From assembly GCF_003583725.1 (NCBI RefSeq), contig NZ_QXTF01000002.1, positions 248,001 through 312,000 of the forward strand: a stretch of DNA of 64,000 nt. The letters are read 5' to 3'. This document shows positions 50,214 through 59,774 of the stretch, piece by piece. A model generated the notes under the pieces. It saw only the letters and a program-made list of their open reading frames with translations, did not search any database and was not told the origin of the DNA. The translations under genes and the position numbers were made by a program. Source of the stretch: Sphingomonas edaphi. GTDB lineage: Bacteria; Pseudomonadota; Alphaproteobacteria; Sphingomonadales; Sphingomonadaceae. Each line of letters starts with the position of its first letter. Positions within the stretch are counted from its first letter, which is position 1.

Positions 50214-52742
50214 TTACAGTGTGCGAGCCCGCTCTTCGGTCTCGAAGACCTCCAGATTGTCGCCCGGCTTGATGTCGTTCGTGTCCGCGAGGAGCACGCC
50301 ACATTCGAGGCCGGCGATGACCTGCGCCACGTCGTCCTTGAACCGGCGCAGCGAGGAGATGGTCGTCTTCGAAACGATTACGTCGTCGCGGGTAAGACGG
50401 GCGTGAAGACCCTTTCGGATAACGCCTTCGAGGACGAGCAGGCCGGCGGCCTTGTCCTTCTTGCCCGCCGGGAAGACTTCGCGGACTTCCGCGCGGCCGA
50501 CGACCGTTTCGATGATTTCCGGGCCAAGCTCGCCCGCCATCGCCGACTTCACCCAGTCCGTGAGGTGGTAGATGACGTCGTAGTAGCGGAGTTCGACCTT
50601 GTTGCGCTCCGATGTCTCGCGGGCTTTAGCGTTCGGACGGACGTTGAATCCGATAATCGGTGCGCCGGTCGAGGCGGCCAGCGTCACGTCGCTTTCCGTA
50701 ATCGCGCCCACGCCGGAGTGCAGCACGCGCACTCTGATCTCGTCGGTCGAGATCTTGTTGACGGCGTTGACGATCGCTTCGGCGGAGCCCTGCACGTCGG
50801 CCTTGATAACCAGCGGGAATTCGATGGTCGTCGAAGCGCGATTGGCGAACATGTTTTCCAGGCTTACCGGAGCAGCGGTGGTACGCTTCTTGTCGAGTAC
50901 GCCCTGGCGATAAGTGGCAACCTCACGGGCGCGAGCCTCATTCTCCACAACCGTGAGTTGGTCGCCAGCTGAGGGAACGGCGCCCAGGCCGAGCACTTCG
51001 ACTGGAACCGAAGGGCCGGCCTCCTTCACTTGGCGGCCATGGTCGTCGATCATGGCGCGGACCTTGCCCGAGGCAGCACCGACGACGATCACGTCGCCGA
51101 CGCGGAGCGTACCGCGCTGGACCAGCACGGTCGCCAACGGACCGCGGCCCTTGTCGAGCTTGGCCTCGACCACCGCACCTTCCGCGGGGCGGTCGGGGTT
51201 GGCCTTGAGTTCCAGGATTTCCGCTTGGAGCGCGATCGCTTCGAGCAGGCTATCTAGGTTAGTTTTTTTCAGCGCCGAAACTTCGACGTCCTGGACGTCG
51301 CCGCCCATCTGCTCGACCACAATCTCATGCTGCAGGAGTTCCTCGCGGACCTTCTGTGGCTTGGCTTCCGGCTTGTCGATCTTGTTGATGGCCACGATCA
51401 TCGGCACGCCGGCCGCCTTGGTGTGGTTGATCGCCTCGATCGTCTGCGGCTTCAGGCCGTCGTCGGCTGCCACGACCAGCACGACAATGTCGGTGACATT
51501 GGCACCGCGCATGCGCATGTCGGTAAAGGCTTCGTGGCCAGGCGTGTCGAGGAAGGTAATCTTCGACTTGTCCTTCAGCGCGACCTGATAGGCGCCGATG
51601 TGCTGCGTAATGCCGCCGGCCTCGCCCGACTGGACATTGCCGCCGCGAATTGCGTCGAGCAGCGAAGTCTTGCCATGATCGACGTGGCCCATGATGGTCA
51701 CGACCGGTGGACGCGGCTTCAGCGTTTCGGCGGCATCGACGTCAGTCTCGCTCTGGATGTCGACGTCGGATTCGGACACGCGGTTGATGCGGTGGCCGAA
51801 CTCTTCAATGAGCAACTCAGCCGTGTCCTGGTCGATCGTCTCGTTGATGGTCACCGGAGTGCCCATCTTAAACAACGACTTGACGAGGTCGGCGCCGCGC
51901 TCGCCCATGCGCTTCGCTAGTTCCTGGACGGTAATCGCCTCGGGAACGTCGACGTCGCGATACTGCTTGGCGGAAGGACCCTGCTGCTGGTGGGCGCGCT
52001 TTTCCTTTTCGCGCGCTCGGCGGAGCGCTGCGAGGCTGCGGGCGCGGCTGTCGTCTTCGCCCGACAGGGCTCGGGTGACGGTCAGCTTGCCGGAATGGCG
52101 GCGGTCGTCGCGCGGGCGATGGGCACCGGGCCGCGAGGGCTCGGGACGCTTGGGTGCATGCGACGGAGCGCCTGCGGGACGGCGGAATTCGCGGTCGCCG
52201 GCAGTCTTGGCTTCTTCGCGGGCGGGTTCGACGGGGGGCTGGGCTGCTTCCTCGGCGGCCTTGCGCTCGGCCTCGGCAGCTTCCTCGGCAGCCCGCTTGG
52301 CGGCGTCTTCCTCGGCCTTACGGTTTTCCTCGGCGCGACGCTTCTCGTCCTCGCTCTGTTCGACCTTGGCGCGATCCTCACGGCGGCGCGCATCTTCCAG
52401 CGCGGCCATGCGGGCCTCCTCCGCTTCACGCTGGAAGCGTTCCAGATTTTCCTTGCGCCGGGCGATTTCCTCGGCCTCGGAGAGGCGGCGCGCGGGCGCG
52501 GCCGGCTTCGGCGCTGGGGCTGCTGGCTTCGGCGCGGGCGTAGGTGCCGCTTCCTGCTTCGGTTCAGGCGCGGGCGGGGTTTCGCCGGGCTTGCCAAGAA
52601 TGCGCCGCTTCTTGACCTCGACCACGACGGTGTTCGAGCGGCCATGGCTGAAGCTTTGCTTCACCTTGCCGGTCTCGACCGTGCGCTTCAGGCCCAGCGG
52701 AGGCCGGGTTCCAAGCTTGGGCTTGTCGCTCTGGTCGGTCAT
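50214..52742 (-). CDS. infB: Translation initiation factor IF-2
   Basis: 842 residues. The long N-terminus (about 1-330) is charged and Ala/Glu/Arg-rich, with a coiled coil ([22 protein letters not shown]) and an IF2_N-type segment ([25 protein letters not shown]). The GTPase has G1 [26 protein letters not shown] and SALKK. Domains II-IV follow to the end ([19 protein letters not shown]). It places initiator tRNA on the ribosome. ATG overlaps ylxR by 4 bases. Confidence 0.96.
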   Translation of the reverse strand: MTDQSDKPKLGTRPPLGLKRTVETGKVKQSFSHGRSNTVVVEVKKRRILGKPGETPPAPEPKQEAAPTPAPKPAAPAPKPAAPARRLSEAEEIARRKENLERFQREAEEARMAALEDARRREDRAKVEQSEDEKRRAEENRKAEEDAAKRAAEEAAEAERKAAEEAAQPPVEPAREEAKTAGDREFRRPAGAPSHAPKRPEPSRPGAHRPRDDRRHSGKLTVTRALSGEDDSRARSLAALRRAREKEKRAHQQQGPSAKQYRDVDVPEAITVQELAKRMGERGADLVKSLFKMGTPVTINETIDQDTAELLIEEFGHRINRVSESDVDIQSETDVDAAETLKPRPPVVTIMGHVDHGKTSLLDAIRGGNVQSGEAGGITQHIGAYQVALKDKSKITFLDTPGHEAFTDMRMRGANVTDIVVLVVAADDGLKPQTIEAINHTKAAGVPMIVAINKIDKPEAKPQKVREELLQHEIVVEQMGGDVQDVEVSALKKTNLDSLLEAIALQAEILELKANPDRPAEGAVVEAKLDKGRGPLATVLVQRGTLRVGDVIVVGAASGKVRAMIDDHGRQVKEAGPSVPVEVLGLGAVPSAGDQLTVVENEARAREVATYRQGVLDKKRTTAAPVSLENMFANRASTTIEFPLVIKADVQGSAEAIVNAVNKISTDEIRVRVLHSGVGAITESDVTLAASTGAPIIGFNVRPNAKARETSERNKVELRYYDVIYHLTDWVKSAMAGELGPEIIETVVGRAEVREVFPAGKKDKAAGLLVLEGVIRKGLHARLTRDDVIVSKTTISSLRRFKDDVAQVIAGLECGVLLADTNDIKPGDNLEVFETEERARTL

Positions 52743-53476
52743 TTCGTTCCTTCGTCTACAAATTCGTCGCCCGCGTCCGGCCCAACGGCAACACTTCCAG
52801 ATTTGGAGGCGCCGTCTAGCCCAGCATCGGGTTCAATGAAAGCTTGCCACCGATTGATGGCGTGAAGCACGCGCCTTGCGGCGCCGGCATCGGTCAGCGC
52901 GATATGTACCACATTCTCGCGTCCGAGCGCCATCGACAAGATGGTGCGGGGGAGCGGAAAAACCAACCCCCGTGCGTCGCCGCCACCGACGCGCCAGGCC
53001 TGGTCGAGCGAGCGGTTGCCTTCTTCGCCGGCGTCGGAAGCGTGGATCAGGACATGGACTTTGCCAGACCGAGCGGCCTGTTCGATCCGTTCCGAGCCGG
53101 TCAACAGGGTTCCCCCGCGCGCCTCAAGGCCGAGACGGTCGAGCGCCTGCTGGCGAAGCGCTTTCTCGACCTTTTCGCCAAGGTCAGCTGGGACGTCGAT
53201 TTCGGTCGTCTTGAAGGCACGGGCGAGGGCGCCTCTCAATCGACCCTTGGCATTCGCCTCGTCGAGTGCCTTGCGCCCGACGCCGATCCAGGCGCCACGG
53301 CCCGGCGCACGGGCACGCACGTCCGGCGCGACTTGGCCGTCGGGGCCAAGCGCGAGACGGATAAGGTCGTCCTTCGAACGGCAGATGCGCGTCAGAATGC
53401 AGGTCCGCTCGGGACCCGTACCCTCTGCTGCCTCACTCCCGGGAGCGATTAGGCGATCATTGGTCCTTGTCCGCAA
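52739..53476 (-). CDS. YlxR (DUF448) RNA-binding protein with L7Ae-like domain
   Basis: 245 residues. The DUF448/YlxR part (about 22-95) reads ERTCILTRICRSKDDLIRLALGPDGQVAPDVRARAPGRGAWI. The second half (about 100-205) resembles an L7Ae-like fold (VHVLIHASDAGE, VVHIALTDAG). Starts with ATG further upstream lie deep in nusA. I choose TTG at 53476 because GAGGAGG lies 6 bases before it, giving a 20-base overlap with the nusA end. It probably binds RNA or the ribosome; it is coupled to nusA and infB. Confidence 0.85.
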   Translation of the reverse strand: MRTRTNDRLIAPGSEAAEGTGPERTCILTRICRSKDDLIRLALGPDGQVAPDVRARAPGRGAWIGVGRKALDEANAKGRLRGALARAFKTTEIDVPADLGEKVEKALRQQALDRLGLEARGGTLLTGSERIEQAARSGKVHVLIHASDAGEEGNRSLDQAWRVGGGDARGLVFPLPRTILSMALGRENVVHIALTDAGAARRVLHAINRWQAFIEPDAGLDGASKSGSVAVGPDAGDEFVDEGTK

Positions 53477-55103
53477 CCGCGTCCTCCTCGGTTGCGGCCG
53501 GCGCTTCGTTCGCGGATGCGTCATCCTCAAACCAGTGCGCACGGGCGGCCATGATGATCTCGTTGCCCTGCTCTTCGCTCAGGCCAAATTCGGCCAGGAT
53601 GCCGGCCTTGTCCTCGACGCGCTTCGGCGCGGTCTCGGCGCGGCGACGCGGCTCGGCCCGCTTCTTCTGGATGAGTTCGTCCGTTGCCAAGTCGGCGAGG
53701 TCGTCCAGCGTGCGAATATTGGCCTTGCCAAGCGTCACCAGCATTGCTTCGGTGAGATAGGGCAGCTCGGCTAGCGCGTCCTCGACGCCCAGCTTGCGGC
53801 GTTCTTCGCGAGCGGCGGCTTCGCGGCGCTCGAGCGCTTCGGTGGCGCGGTTCTGCAGTTCGCCAGCGATCTCGTCGTCGAGGCCCTCGATCGAGGCGAT
53901 TTCGTCGACTTCGACGTAGGCCACTTCCTCAAGGCTGGTGAAGCCTTCGGCAACCAGTAGCTGGGCAAGAGTTTCGTCGACGTCCAGCTCCTCCTGGAAC
54001 ATGGTCGAGCGCTCGACGAACTCGCGCTGGCGCTTCTCGGAAGCGTCGGCCTCGGTCAGGATGTCGATCTGCGAATTAGTCAGCTGCGATGCGAGGCGGA
54101 CGTTCTGGCCACGGCGGCCGATGGCCAGCGACAGCTGATCGTCAGGCACCACCACTTCGATGCGGCTTTCTTCCTCGTCGATGACGACGCGGCTGACGGT
54201 CGCGGGCTGGAGCGCATTGACGACAAAGGTCGCGGTGTCTTCGCTCCACGGGATGATGTCGATCTTCTCGCCCTGCAGCTCCTGCACGACGGCCTGCACG
54301 CGGCTGCCCTTCATGCCGACGCAGGCGCCAACCGGATCGATCGAACTGTCATAGCTGATGACGCCGATCTTCGCGCGCGAGCCCGGGTCGCGGGCGGCGG
54401 CCTTAATTTCGATGATGCCGTCATAGATTTCCGGCACTTCCTGCGCGAACAGCTTCTTCATGAAGTCAGGATGCGCGCGGCTGAGGAAGATCTGAGGACC
54501 GCGCGTCTCTCGAGAAACACGCAGGATCAGCGAGCGGATGCGGTCGCCCACGCGGACCATTTCCCGCGGAATTTGCGCATCGCGGCGGATCACGCCTTCG
54601 GCGCGGCCCAGGTCGACGACGACATGGCCGAACTCGACCCGCTTGACGACACCGGTAATCACTTCGCCGGCGCGGTCCTTATATTCTTCGAACTGGCGCT
54701 CGCGCTCGGCGTCGCGGACCTTCTGAAAGATAACCTGCTTGGCGGCCTGCGCGGCGATGCGGCCGAATTCGATCGGGGGCAGCGGATCGACAATGAAGTC
54801 GCCGACGGCGGCATCCTTCTTCAGTTTCTGGGCGCCCTTGAGGTCGACTTGCTTGAAATGGTCTTCGACTTCCTCGGTGACTTCGAGGACCCGCCACAGG
54901 CGAAGGTCGCCGCTGTTCGGATCCAGCTTGGCGCGAATGTCGTTCTCAGCGCCGTAACGGGCGCGGGCGGCACGTTGGATCGCGTCTTCCATCGCCTCGA
55001 TGACAATGGCGCGGTCGATCAGCTTCTCGCGGGCCACCGAGTCGGCGATGGCGAGCAGTTCGGCCTTGTTGGCAGTGGCGGCAGCAGGCGCGGCAGTGGC
55101 CAT
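53457..55103 (-). CDS. nusA: Transcription termination/antitermination factor NusA
   Basis: 548 residues. N-terminal RNA polymerase-binding domain (about 1-130), S1 domain (about 140-205, EVITGVVKRVEFGHVVVDLG), two KH domains (about 235-350, GACVGMKGSRVQAVVQELQGEKIDI and AIGRRGQNVRLASQL), and C-terminal acidic repeats with helix-hairpin-helix segments (LLVAEGFTSLEEVAYV and LVTLGKANIRTLDDLADLATDEL). This two-repeat tail is typical of proteobacterial NusA. It starts one base after the rimP stop. Confidence 0.96.
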   Translation of the reverse strand: MATAAPAAATANKAELLAIADSVAREKLIDRAIVIEAMEDAIQRAARARYGAENDIRAKLDPNSGDLRLWRVLEVTEEVEDHFKQVDLKGAQKLKKDAAVGDFIVDPLPPIEFGRIAAQAAKQVIFQKVRDAERERQFEEYKDRAGEVITGVVKRVEFGHVVVDLGRAEGVIRRDAQIPREMVRVGDRIRSLILRVSRETRGPQIFLSRAHPDFMKKLFAQEVPEIYDGIIEIKAAARDPGSRAKIGVISYDSSIDPVGACVGMKGSRVQAVVQELQGEKIDIIPWSEDTATFVVNALQPATVSRVVIDEEESRIEVVVPDDQLSLAIGRRGQNVRLASQLTNSQIDILTEADASEKRQREFVERSTMFQEELDVDETLAQLLVAEGFTSLEEVAYVEVDEIASIEGLDDEIAGELQNRATEALERREAAAREERRKLGVEDALAELPYLTEAMLVTLGKANIRTLDDLADLATDELIQKKRAEPRRRAETAPKRVEDKAGILAEFGLSEEQGNEIIMAARAHWFEDDASANEAPAATEEDAVADKDQ

Positions 55104-55104
55104 C

Positions 55105-55629
55105 TTAGTCTTCCTCTGTCTCGAATTCTTCGGCGCCTTCGGAACTGAGCGGCGCGGTGGCGTTGATGAGCTTGTCGGTCAAGAGCAGCTTGGCCGACGC
55201 GATGTTGGAAAATTGAACCGTTCGCTCCCCCTTCGGAGTTGCGATGCGGATCGTTTCACCGTCGATGCCGACGATGTCGCCCGAAATCTGTTTCGCGCCA
55301 TCGACGGGCTCGGCATATTTCAGCCGGGCTTCATGCCCGGTCCAATCAGCATAGTCGGACCGGCGGGTCAGCGGCCGGTCGATACCTGGCGAACTGACTT
55401 CCAGGCGATACGCTTCCTCGATCGGATCGGCATCGTCCAGCAGCTCGGACAGCTTGCGCGAGAGGTCGGCGCAGTCGTCGATGGTCAACTGCCGCGTGTC
55501 CGGACGCTCGGCCATTACCTGCAGGGTCGGGTCGGACTTGCCGCCGATCATGGCCACGCGCACGAGGTCGAAGCCCAGTTCCTTGACGGCGGGCTCGATT
55601 AGTCGAGCGATGGCGGCGGCGTCGGTCAA
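55105..55629 (-). CDS. rimP: Ribosome maturation factor RimP
   Basis: 174 residues. DAAAIARLIEPAVKELGFDLVRVAM begins the first domain, with LTIDDCADLSRKLSELLDD and LEVSSPGIDRPL in the core and a C-terminal SH3-like domain (ISGDIVGIDGETIRIAT). It assists 30S assembly. A longer reading starts with ATG at 55719, but that ATG lies in the -10 hexamer of a good promoter, so it cannot be in the message from there. I prefer the TTG at 55629, which has AAAGG upstream. First gene of the rimP-nusA-ylxR-infB-rbfA operon. Confidence 0.85.
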   Translation of the reverse strand: MTDAAAIARLIEPAVKELGFDLVRVAMIGGKSDPTLQVMAERPDTRQLTIDDCADLSRKLSELLDDADPIEEAYRLEVSSPGIDRPLTRRSDYADWTGHEARLKYAEPVDGAKQISGDIVGIDGETIRIATPKGERTVQFSNIASAKLLLTDKLINATAPLSSEGAEEFETEED

Positions 55630-55716
55630 TCCAGCCCTTTCGAAATTCAAATCTTCTTCGTTGCCGGACCGACCCCGGCCCGGCCCCAACTTCTGACGAT
55701 GTCGAGGAGTGACCGC

Positions 55717-55745
55717 CATATAGGCGCGTCGTTCCGGAGTCGCAA
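55717..55745 (-). promoter_or_regulatory. Candidate sigma-70 promoter of the rimP-nusA operon
   Basis: On the minus strand TTGCGA (55745-55740), a 17-base spacer and TATATG (55722-55717). The spacing is ideal. Transcription would begin near 55710, giving a leader of about 80 bases to the TTG of rimP. The ATG at 55719 is inside the -10 element, which argues against it as the start codon. Confidence 0.55.
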
Positions 55746-55771
55746 GCGCCGATGCGGGACGTCTTGGCTGC

Positions 55772-56341
55772 TCAGCTTCCCCAAGCCGGCGGAGGTGTGG
55801 CGACCGGCTTGGTAAGGTCGAATTCGACCCGGAAAAAGCGGCCGGGGCGACGCAGCTCATAAACGAAAACGCCCGGGCGATGCTCGACCCCCCAAACATT
55901 ATTCATTCCCGCGACATTGCCTTCGCGCTGGAGCAACTCCTTCGTGAACGCATCGGCCGGGAAATTTTGGCGTGGCGCAGTGGGGGGCGTCGTGGAGTCG
56001 CCGCCGTACTGAGTAACGCGGTCTTCGGTTCCATCGACATGGCGATGATCATGCTTCAGCCGGAGGCCCACCGCCGTGCGCGATAGCACCCAAGTTCGGC
56101 TATGATCGTCGCCGACGTGGAAGGGTATGCGGACCGTGTCCTCGGTGCAGGAGGCGACATGCATGATGAGGGCCTTGCCCGCGAAGGCTTCGTCGGCGGG
56201 CACCGGCGGGCTGACGATCCGTCCGACGTAAGCCCTTCCGCAATAGGGCGTGAGAGATGCGAGGAAATCGGGCGCAAGGACTGTGGTGGTGGCGCATCCG
56301 CCGAGCATGGCGAGCGCGACGGCAATCAGGGGCATTTTCAT
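55772..56341 (-). CDS. Hypothetical lipoprotein beside the type III PKS cluster
   Basis: 189 residues. Signal with lipobox LGGC (MKMPLIAVALAMLGGC) gives an acylated Cys at about 16. The mature part (YCGRAYVGRIVSPPVPADEAFAGKALIMHV, LRLKHDHRHVDGTEDRVTQYGG, FVYELRRPGRFFRVEFDL) is predicted beta-rich. The start overlaps the preceding gene's stop in an ATGA. I do not recognise the family; linkage to the PKS/ICMT pair suggests a role with the lipid product. Confidence 0.72.
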   Translation of the reverse strand: MKMPLIAVALAMLGGCATTTVLAPDFLASLTPYCGRAYVGRIVSPPVPADEAFAGKALIMHVASCTEDTVRIPFHVGDDHSRTWVLSRTAVGLRLKHDHRHVDGTEDRVTQYGGDSTTPPTAPRQNFPADAFTKELLQREGNVAGMNNVWGVEHRPGVFVYELRRPGRFFRVEFDLTKPVATPPPAWGS

Positions 56342-56832
56342 GGACGAAGCGTCTCCAGAGCCTGGTTTTCGGCGCGGATGCGGACGGCAAGCGCGACTGC
56401 GTTGAATACGGAGAAAAGAAGCGCGACGTGCCACAGTCCGAAGACCAGTGGCAGTATCGCGATCTCTGCGATGACGACCAGATAATTGGGATGGTCGACG
56501 AACCGGTACGGACCGCGGGTTACCAGCCGTTCGCCCGGGACGACAATGATGCGGGTCGTCCAGCGCGGGCCGAGGGTCCTAAGCACCCAAATTCGGGCTG
56601 CCTCCACCAGCGCGAAGATCGCGAGGAAGGGCAATTCGATCGGTCGTGACGGGGCAAGCCACCATAGGGTCGCTAGCCAAGATGCGTGCACGGCTACGAT
56701 CAGCGGGTAGTGGGCGGATGCGACCTCATGACCGCCAGCGGCGAGCAAGCGCTTGGTGTTGGCGGCGGCAATTGGCAGTTCGACCAGCCGCTGTAGCGTG
56801 ACGAAGGCGAGCAAGGCGATCGATGGCCACAT
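56338..56832 (-). CDS. Isoprenylcysteine carboxyl methyltransferase (ICMT)-family membrane protein
   Basis: 164 residues with about four membrane helices. The conserved C-terminal block GPYRFVDHPNYLVVIAEI and the late RIRAENQAL match ICMT-type SAM-dependent methyltransferases. In Bacillus, an ICMT-like protein next to a type III PKS O-methylates alkylpyrones. Here the start shares its first base with the PKS stop, so a similar role is probable. Confidence 0.82.
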   Translation of the reverse strand: MWPSIALLAFVTLQRLVELPIAAANTKRLLAAGGHEVASAHYPLIVAVHASWLATLWWLAPSRPIELPFLAIFALVEAARIWVLRTLGPRWTTRIIVVPGERLVTRGPYRFVDHPNYLVVIAEIAILPLVFGLWHVALLFSVFNAVALAVRIRAENQALETLRP

Positions 56833-57878
56833 CAGCAGCGCTCAAGCATCAGCGCGGAACAGGTGAATCCGGGGCCGAAGGCGGTCATCAGGACGCACGG
56901 GGGGAGGCCGCGTTCGATCAGTCGCTGAAGCACGAACAGCACGGTTGGGGCGCTCATGTTGCCGCAGTCGCGAAGCACGCCGCGTTCCAGATCGAGCGTT
57001 CCAGCTGGGAGCTCCAGCGAAGCCTCGATTGCGTCGATGACCTTCACTCCGCCAGGGTGGCAGCAGTATCGGTCGATTCCAGCAGCATTAGTACCCATTT
57101 CCGCCAGCATGCCGCCGACCGCTCGGGCAAGCTCGGCCTCGACGAAGGGCGGGATGGCACGGTCAAAGACGACAGCGAGGCCGGGGTCCTCGACCCGCCA
57201 GCCCATGATTCCGAGGGTGTCGGGCCACATGCGCTCTCCGGCACCGGTGATGCTAGCGATACCGCCGTCGCCTGCGCGAACCACGGCAGCTCCGGCGCCG
57301 TCGCCGAACAGGGCAGTGGCGACGATGGCGGCAGGATCGTCGCTGTCGAGGCGGATGGCAATCGAACAGGTTTCAATGGTGACGAACAGCCAGTTGCTGC
57401 CAGGTTCCGCGGCCGCCAGCCGGGCCGCGGTCGATAGACCACTGACGCCGCCGGCGCAGCCGAGTCCGAACAGCGGCACTCGCCGCACATCGGGGCGCAA
57501 ACCAAGTCGCGGACCGTTGCGGGCGTCGAGGCTGGGCGTGGCGATGCCGGTGGTCGAGGCGACAACCACCCCGTCGATTTCGTTCGGCGACAGGTCCGCC
57601 CCGGCGATCGCATTGCCGGCAGCTTCAAGGAACAAGGCGTCCGCAGCCTCTAGGTAAAGGCGGTTGCGCTCCTGCCACCCGTGGTTGCCGGCATACCAGT
57701 CGATCGGCGCGACCGTATGCCGTTGGTCGATCGCGGCATTGTCGAACACGCCGGACAGGCGGTCGAACAAGGCTTTCCGGCCACCGAAGAGTTCGCGGGC
57801 CTTGGCTTTTGCCTGATCCTGTTGGACGATGTGCGGAGGCAATGCCGTGGCGAGCGAGAGGAGGCTGACGCTATTCAT
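56832..57878 (-). CDS. Type III polyketide synthase
   Basis: 348 residues, chalcone-synthase-like. The triad is complete: Cys141 in GLGCAGG, His273 in CCHPGG and Asn306 in CGNMSAPT. Such enzymes extend fatty acyl starters with malonyl-CoA to alkylpyrones or alkylresorcinols. The methyltransferase and lipoprotein genes directly downstream are likely partners. Divergent from the sugar dehydrogenase gene with 39 bases between starts. Confidence 0.92.
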   Translation of the reverse strand: MNSVSLLSLATALPPHIVQQDQAKAKARELFGGRKALFDRLSGVFDNAAIDQRHTVAPIDWYAGNHGWQERNRLYLEAADALFLEAAGNAIAGADLSPNEIDGVVVASTTGIATPSLDARNGPRLGLRPDVRRVPLFGLGCAGGVSGLSTAARLAAAEPGSNWLFVTIETCSIAIRLDSDDPAAIVATALFGDGAGAAVVRAGDGGIASITGAGERMWPDTLGIMGWRVEDPGLAVVFDRAIPPFVEAELARAVGGMLAEMGTNAAGIDRYCCHPGGVKVIDAIEASLELPAGTLDLERGVLRDCGNMSAPTVLFVLQRLIERGLPPCVLMTAFGPGFTCSALMLERC

Positions 57879-57917
57879 CCGACCTCATTCGCCCCGCTGG
57901 TGAGCAGGAGAGATTGG

Positions 57918-59069
57918 ATGACCGCGAAGTTTTTGCAAGCAACCATTGCATGTGCGGCGCTCGTCGCGGGATGTCAGTCACCGGCACCGGCGCAGGATAA
58001 CGCCGTAAGCGCCAGCGCCCGGCCGTTCGCCGTGACCGAGGTGGCTACCTTCGGCAGCCCTTGGGCGATTGATTTTCTACCTGGCAGTGGCGTGCCGCTG
58101 ACCAACATGGCGTTGGTCAGCGAAAAGGAAGGCACTCTGTGGCTGGTCGATGTCGCCACGGGCAATCGGCGCGAGGTAGCGGGCGTTCCCGAAGCGCACG
58201 TTGCCGGACAGGGCGGCTTGGGCGACGTGGTCGCTCACCCCGGATTTGCGGATAACCGCCGGGTCTATCTAAGCTATGTCGAACGGGGCGAAGGCGGCAC
58301 CAGCGGTGCCGCTCTCGGCTATGGCAGGCTGGATCTTGGCAACGCCCAGCAGCCAGTGCTGCGAGATTACAAGGTCATCTGGCGTCAGACACCCAAGGTC
58401 GAGGGAAATGGCCATTTTTCGCACCGGATCGCGTTCGGGCCGGACGGTTTCCTTTATCTGACTTCGGGCGATCGGCAGAAACTGGACCCGGCGCAGGACA
58501 TGAGCGGCAACTTGGGTAAGGTGCTTCGCCTGACCGACGAGGGCGCGCCGGCGCCCGGCAATCCTTGGGCCTCGCGCGGCGGTGTCGCGGCTGAATTCTG
58601 GAGCATTGGGCACCGCAACCTGCTGGGTATCGCTTTCGCACCAGACGGACGGCTGTGGGAGACGGAGATGGGGCCCAAGGGCGGCGACGAGGTAAACTTG
58701 GTCGTCGCCGGCAAGAATTACGGTTGGCCGCGAGCGTCGAACGGGAGCCATTATGACGGCGGCGACATCCCCGACCACAAGGCGGGCGACGGCTTTGAAG
58801 CGCCCAAGGTCTGGTGGAGCCCGTCCATCTCGCCGGGAGGGCTGATGATTTACGGCGGCGACAAATTCGCAGCATGGAAGGGTGATGCCCTGATCCCCGC
58901 GTTATCGGGCGAGGCCCTGATCCGCGTCGACATAGATGGCGACCAGGCCGTGAAGGCGGAACAGTGGGACATGGGCGCCCGCATTCGCGCGGTCGAGCAG
59001 GGTCCGGACGGCACCGTTTATTTGCTGGAAGACGGGGGCCGGCTGCTGCGGCTGGCCCCCGCCCGGTAA
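57918..59069 (+). CDS. PQQ-dependent sugar dehydrogenase-type lipoprotein (GSDH family)
   Basis: 383 residues. A lipoprotein signal (LVAGC, Cys 19) is followed by a six-blade beta-propeller: PWAIDFLPG, GGLGDVVAHPGFADN, GHFSHRIAFGPDGFLYLTSGD, IGHRNLLGIAFAPDGRLWETEMGPKGGDEVN and NYGWP, hallmarks of soluble aldose dehydrogenases using PQQ. The His in GHFSHRI is the expected catalytic base. It oxidises aldoses in the periplasm or at the outer membrane. The ATG at 57918 is supported by CAGGAGAG. No PQQ synthesis genes are in the window. Confidence 0.88.
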   Translation: MTAKFLQATIACAALVAGCQSPAPAQDNAVSASARPFAVTEVATFGSPWAIDFLPGSGVPLTNMALVSEKEGTLWLVDVATGNRREVAGVPEAHVAGQGGLGDVVAHPGFADNRRVYLSYVERGEGGTSGAALGYGRLDLGNAQQPVLRDYKVIWRQTPKVEGNGHFSHRIAFGPDGFLYLTSGDRQKLDPAQDMSGNLGKVLRLTDEGAPAPGNPWASRGGVAAEFWSIGHRNLLGIAFAPDGRLWETEMGPKGGDEVNLVVAGKNYGWPRASNGSHYDGGDIPDHKAGDGFEAPKVWWSPSISPGGLMIYGGDKFAAWKGDALIPALSGEALIRVDIDGDQAVKAEQWDMGARIRAVEQGPDGTVYLLEDGGRLLRLAPAR

Positions 59070-59070
59070 A

Positions 59071-59733
59071 TTAGTCCTGCGGCTGCGGGATGCGGCGGAG
59101 ATAGGGCTTCACCGTTTCCCAGCCGTCCGGATATTTGGTCTTGGCATCTTCGTCGCTGACCGACGGCGGGATAATCACGCTCTCGCCCGGACGCCAGTTG
59201 ACCGGCGTCGCGACGCCCTTGTTCTCCGTCAACTGTACGGAATCGAGCAGGCGAAGCACCTCGTCAAAGTTGCGGCCGCTGCTCATCGGATAGAGCAGCA
59301 TCGCGCGGATCTTCTTGTCCGGTCCGATGATGTAGACGGTACGGACCGTGGCGTTGCTCGCGGCGGTGCGGCCGGCGGCAGTGTCGCCGCTATCGGCGGG
59401 AAGCATGTTGTAGAGCTTGGCCACGTTGAGGTCGTTGTCGCCAATCACAGGATAGCCGACCTTGTTGCCGCTCACTTCTTCGATATCGGGCAGCCAGCGG
59501 GCATTGTCTTCGGTCGCGTCGACGCTGAGGCCGATGATCTTGGTGTTGCGCTTGGCGAACTCATTCTCAAGCCCTGCCATGTAGCCCAGTTCGGTCGTGC
59601 AGACCGGCGTGAACGCCTTGGGGTGCGAAAAGAGGATCGCCCAGCTATCGCCGATCCAATCGTGGAAGTTGATCTTGCCCTGCGTGGTATCGGCCGTGAA
59701 ATCGGGGGCCACGCTGCCAATTGATAGCGTCAT
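59071..59733 (-). CDS. 1-Cys peroxiredoxin (Prx6 type)
   Basis: 220 residues. The active site is HPKAFTPVCTTELG with Cys45; there is no other Cys, confirming the 1-Cys mechanism. The long C-terminal domain (VNWRPGESVIIPPSVSDEDAKTKYPDGW) is Prx6-specific. It reduces peroxides using an outside thiol. AAGGAG precedes the start. It follows cysK by 41 bases and may be cotranscribed. Confidence 0.93.
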   Translation of the reverse strand: MTLSIGSVAPDFTADTTQGKINFHDWIGDSWAILFSHPKAFTPVCTTELGYMAGLENEFAKRNTKIIGLSVDATEDNARWLPDIEEVSGNKVGYPVIGDNDLNVAKLYNMLPADSGDTAAGRTAASNATVRTVYIIGPDKKIRAMLLYPMSSGRNFDEVLRLLDSVQLTENKGVATPVNWRPGESVIIPPSVSDEDAKTKYPDGWETVKPYLRRIPQPQD

Positions 59734-59774
59734 CTTTTTCTCCTTGTGAAACGCGAAAAACTCCCGGCGCTGCG

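Noticed and set aside
51691-52839. Plus-strand frame of 382 codons opposite infB
   Set aside because: Low-complexity Ala/Ser-rich shadow of the charged IF-2 N-terminus.
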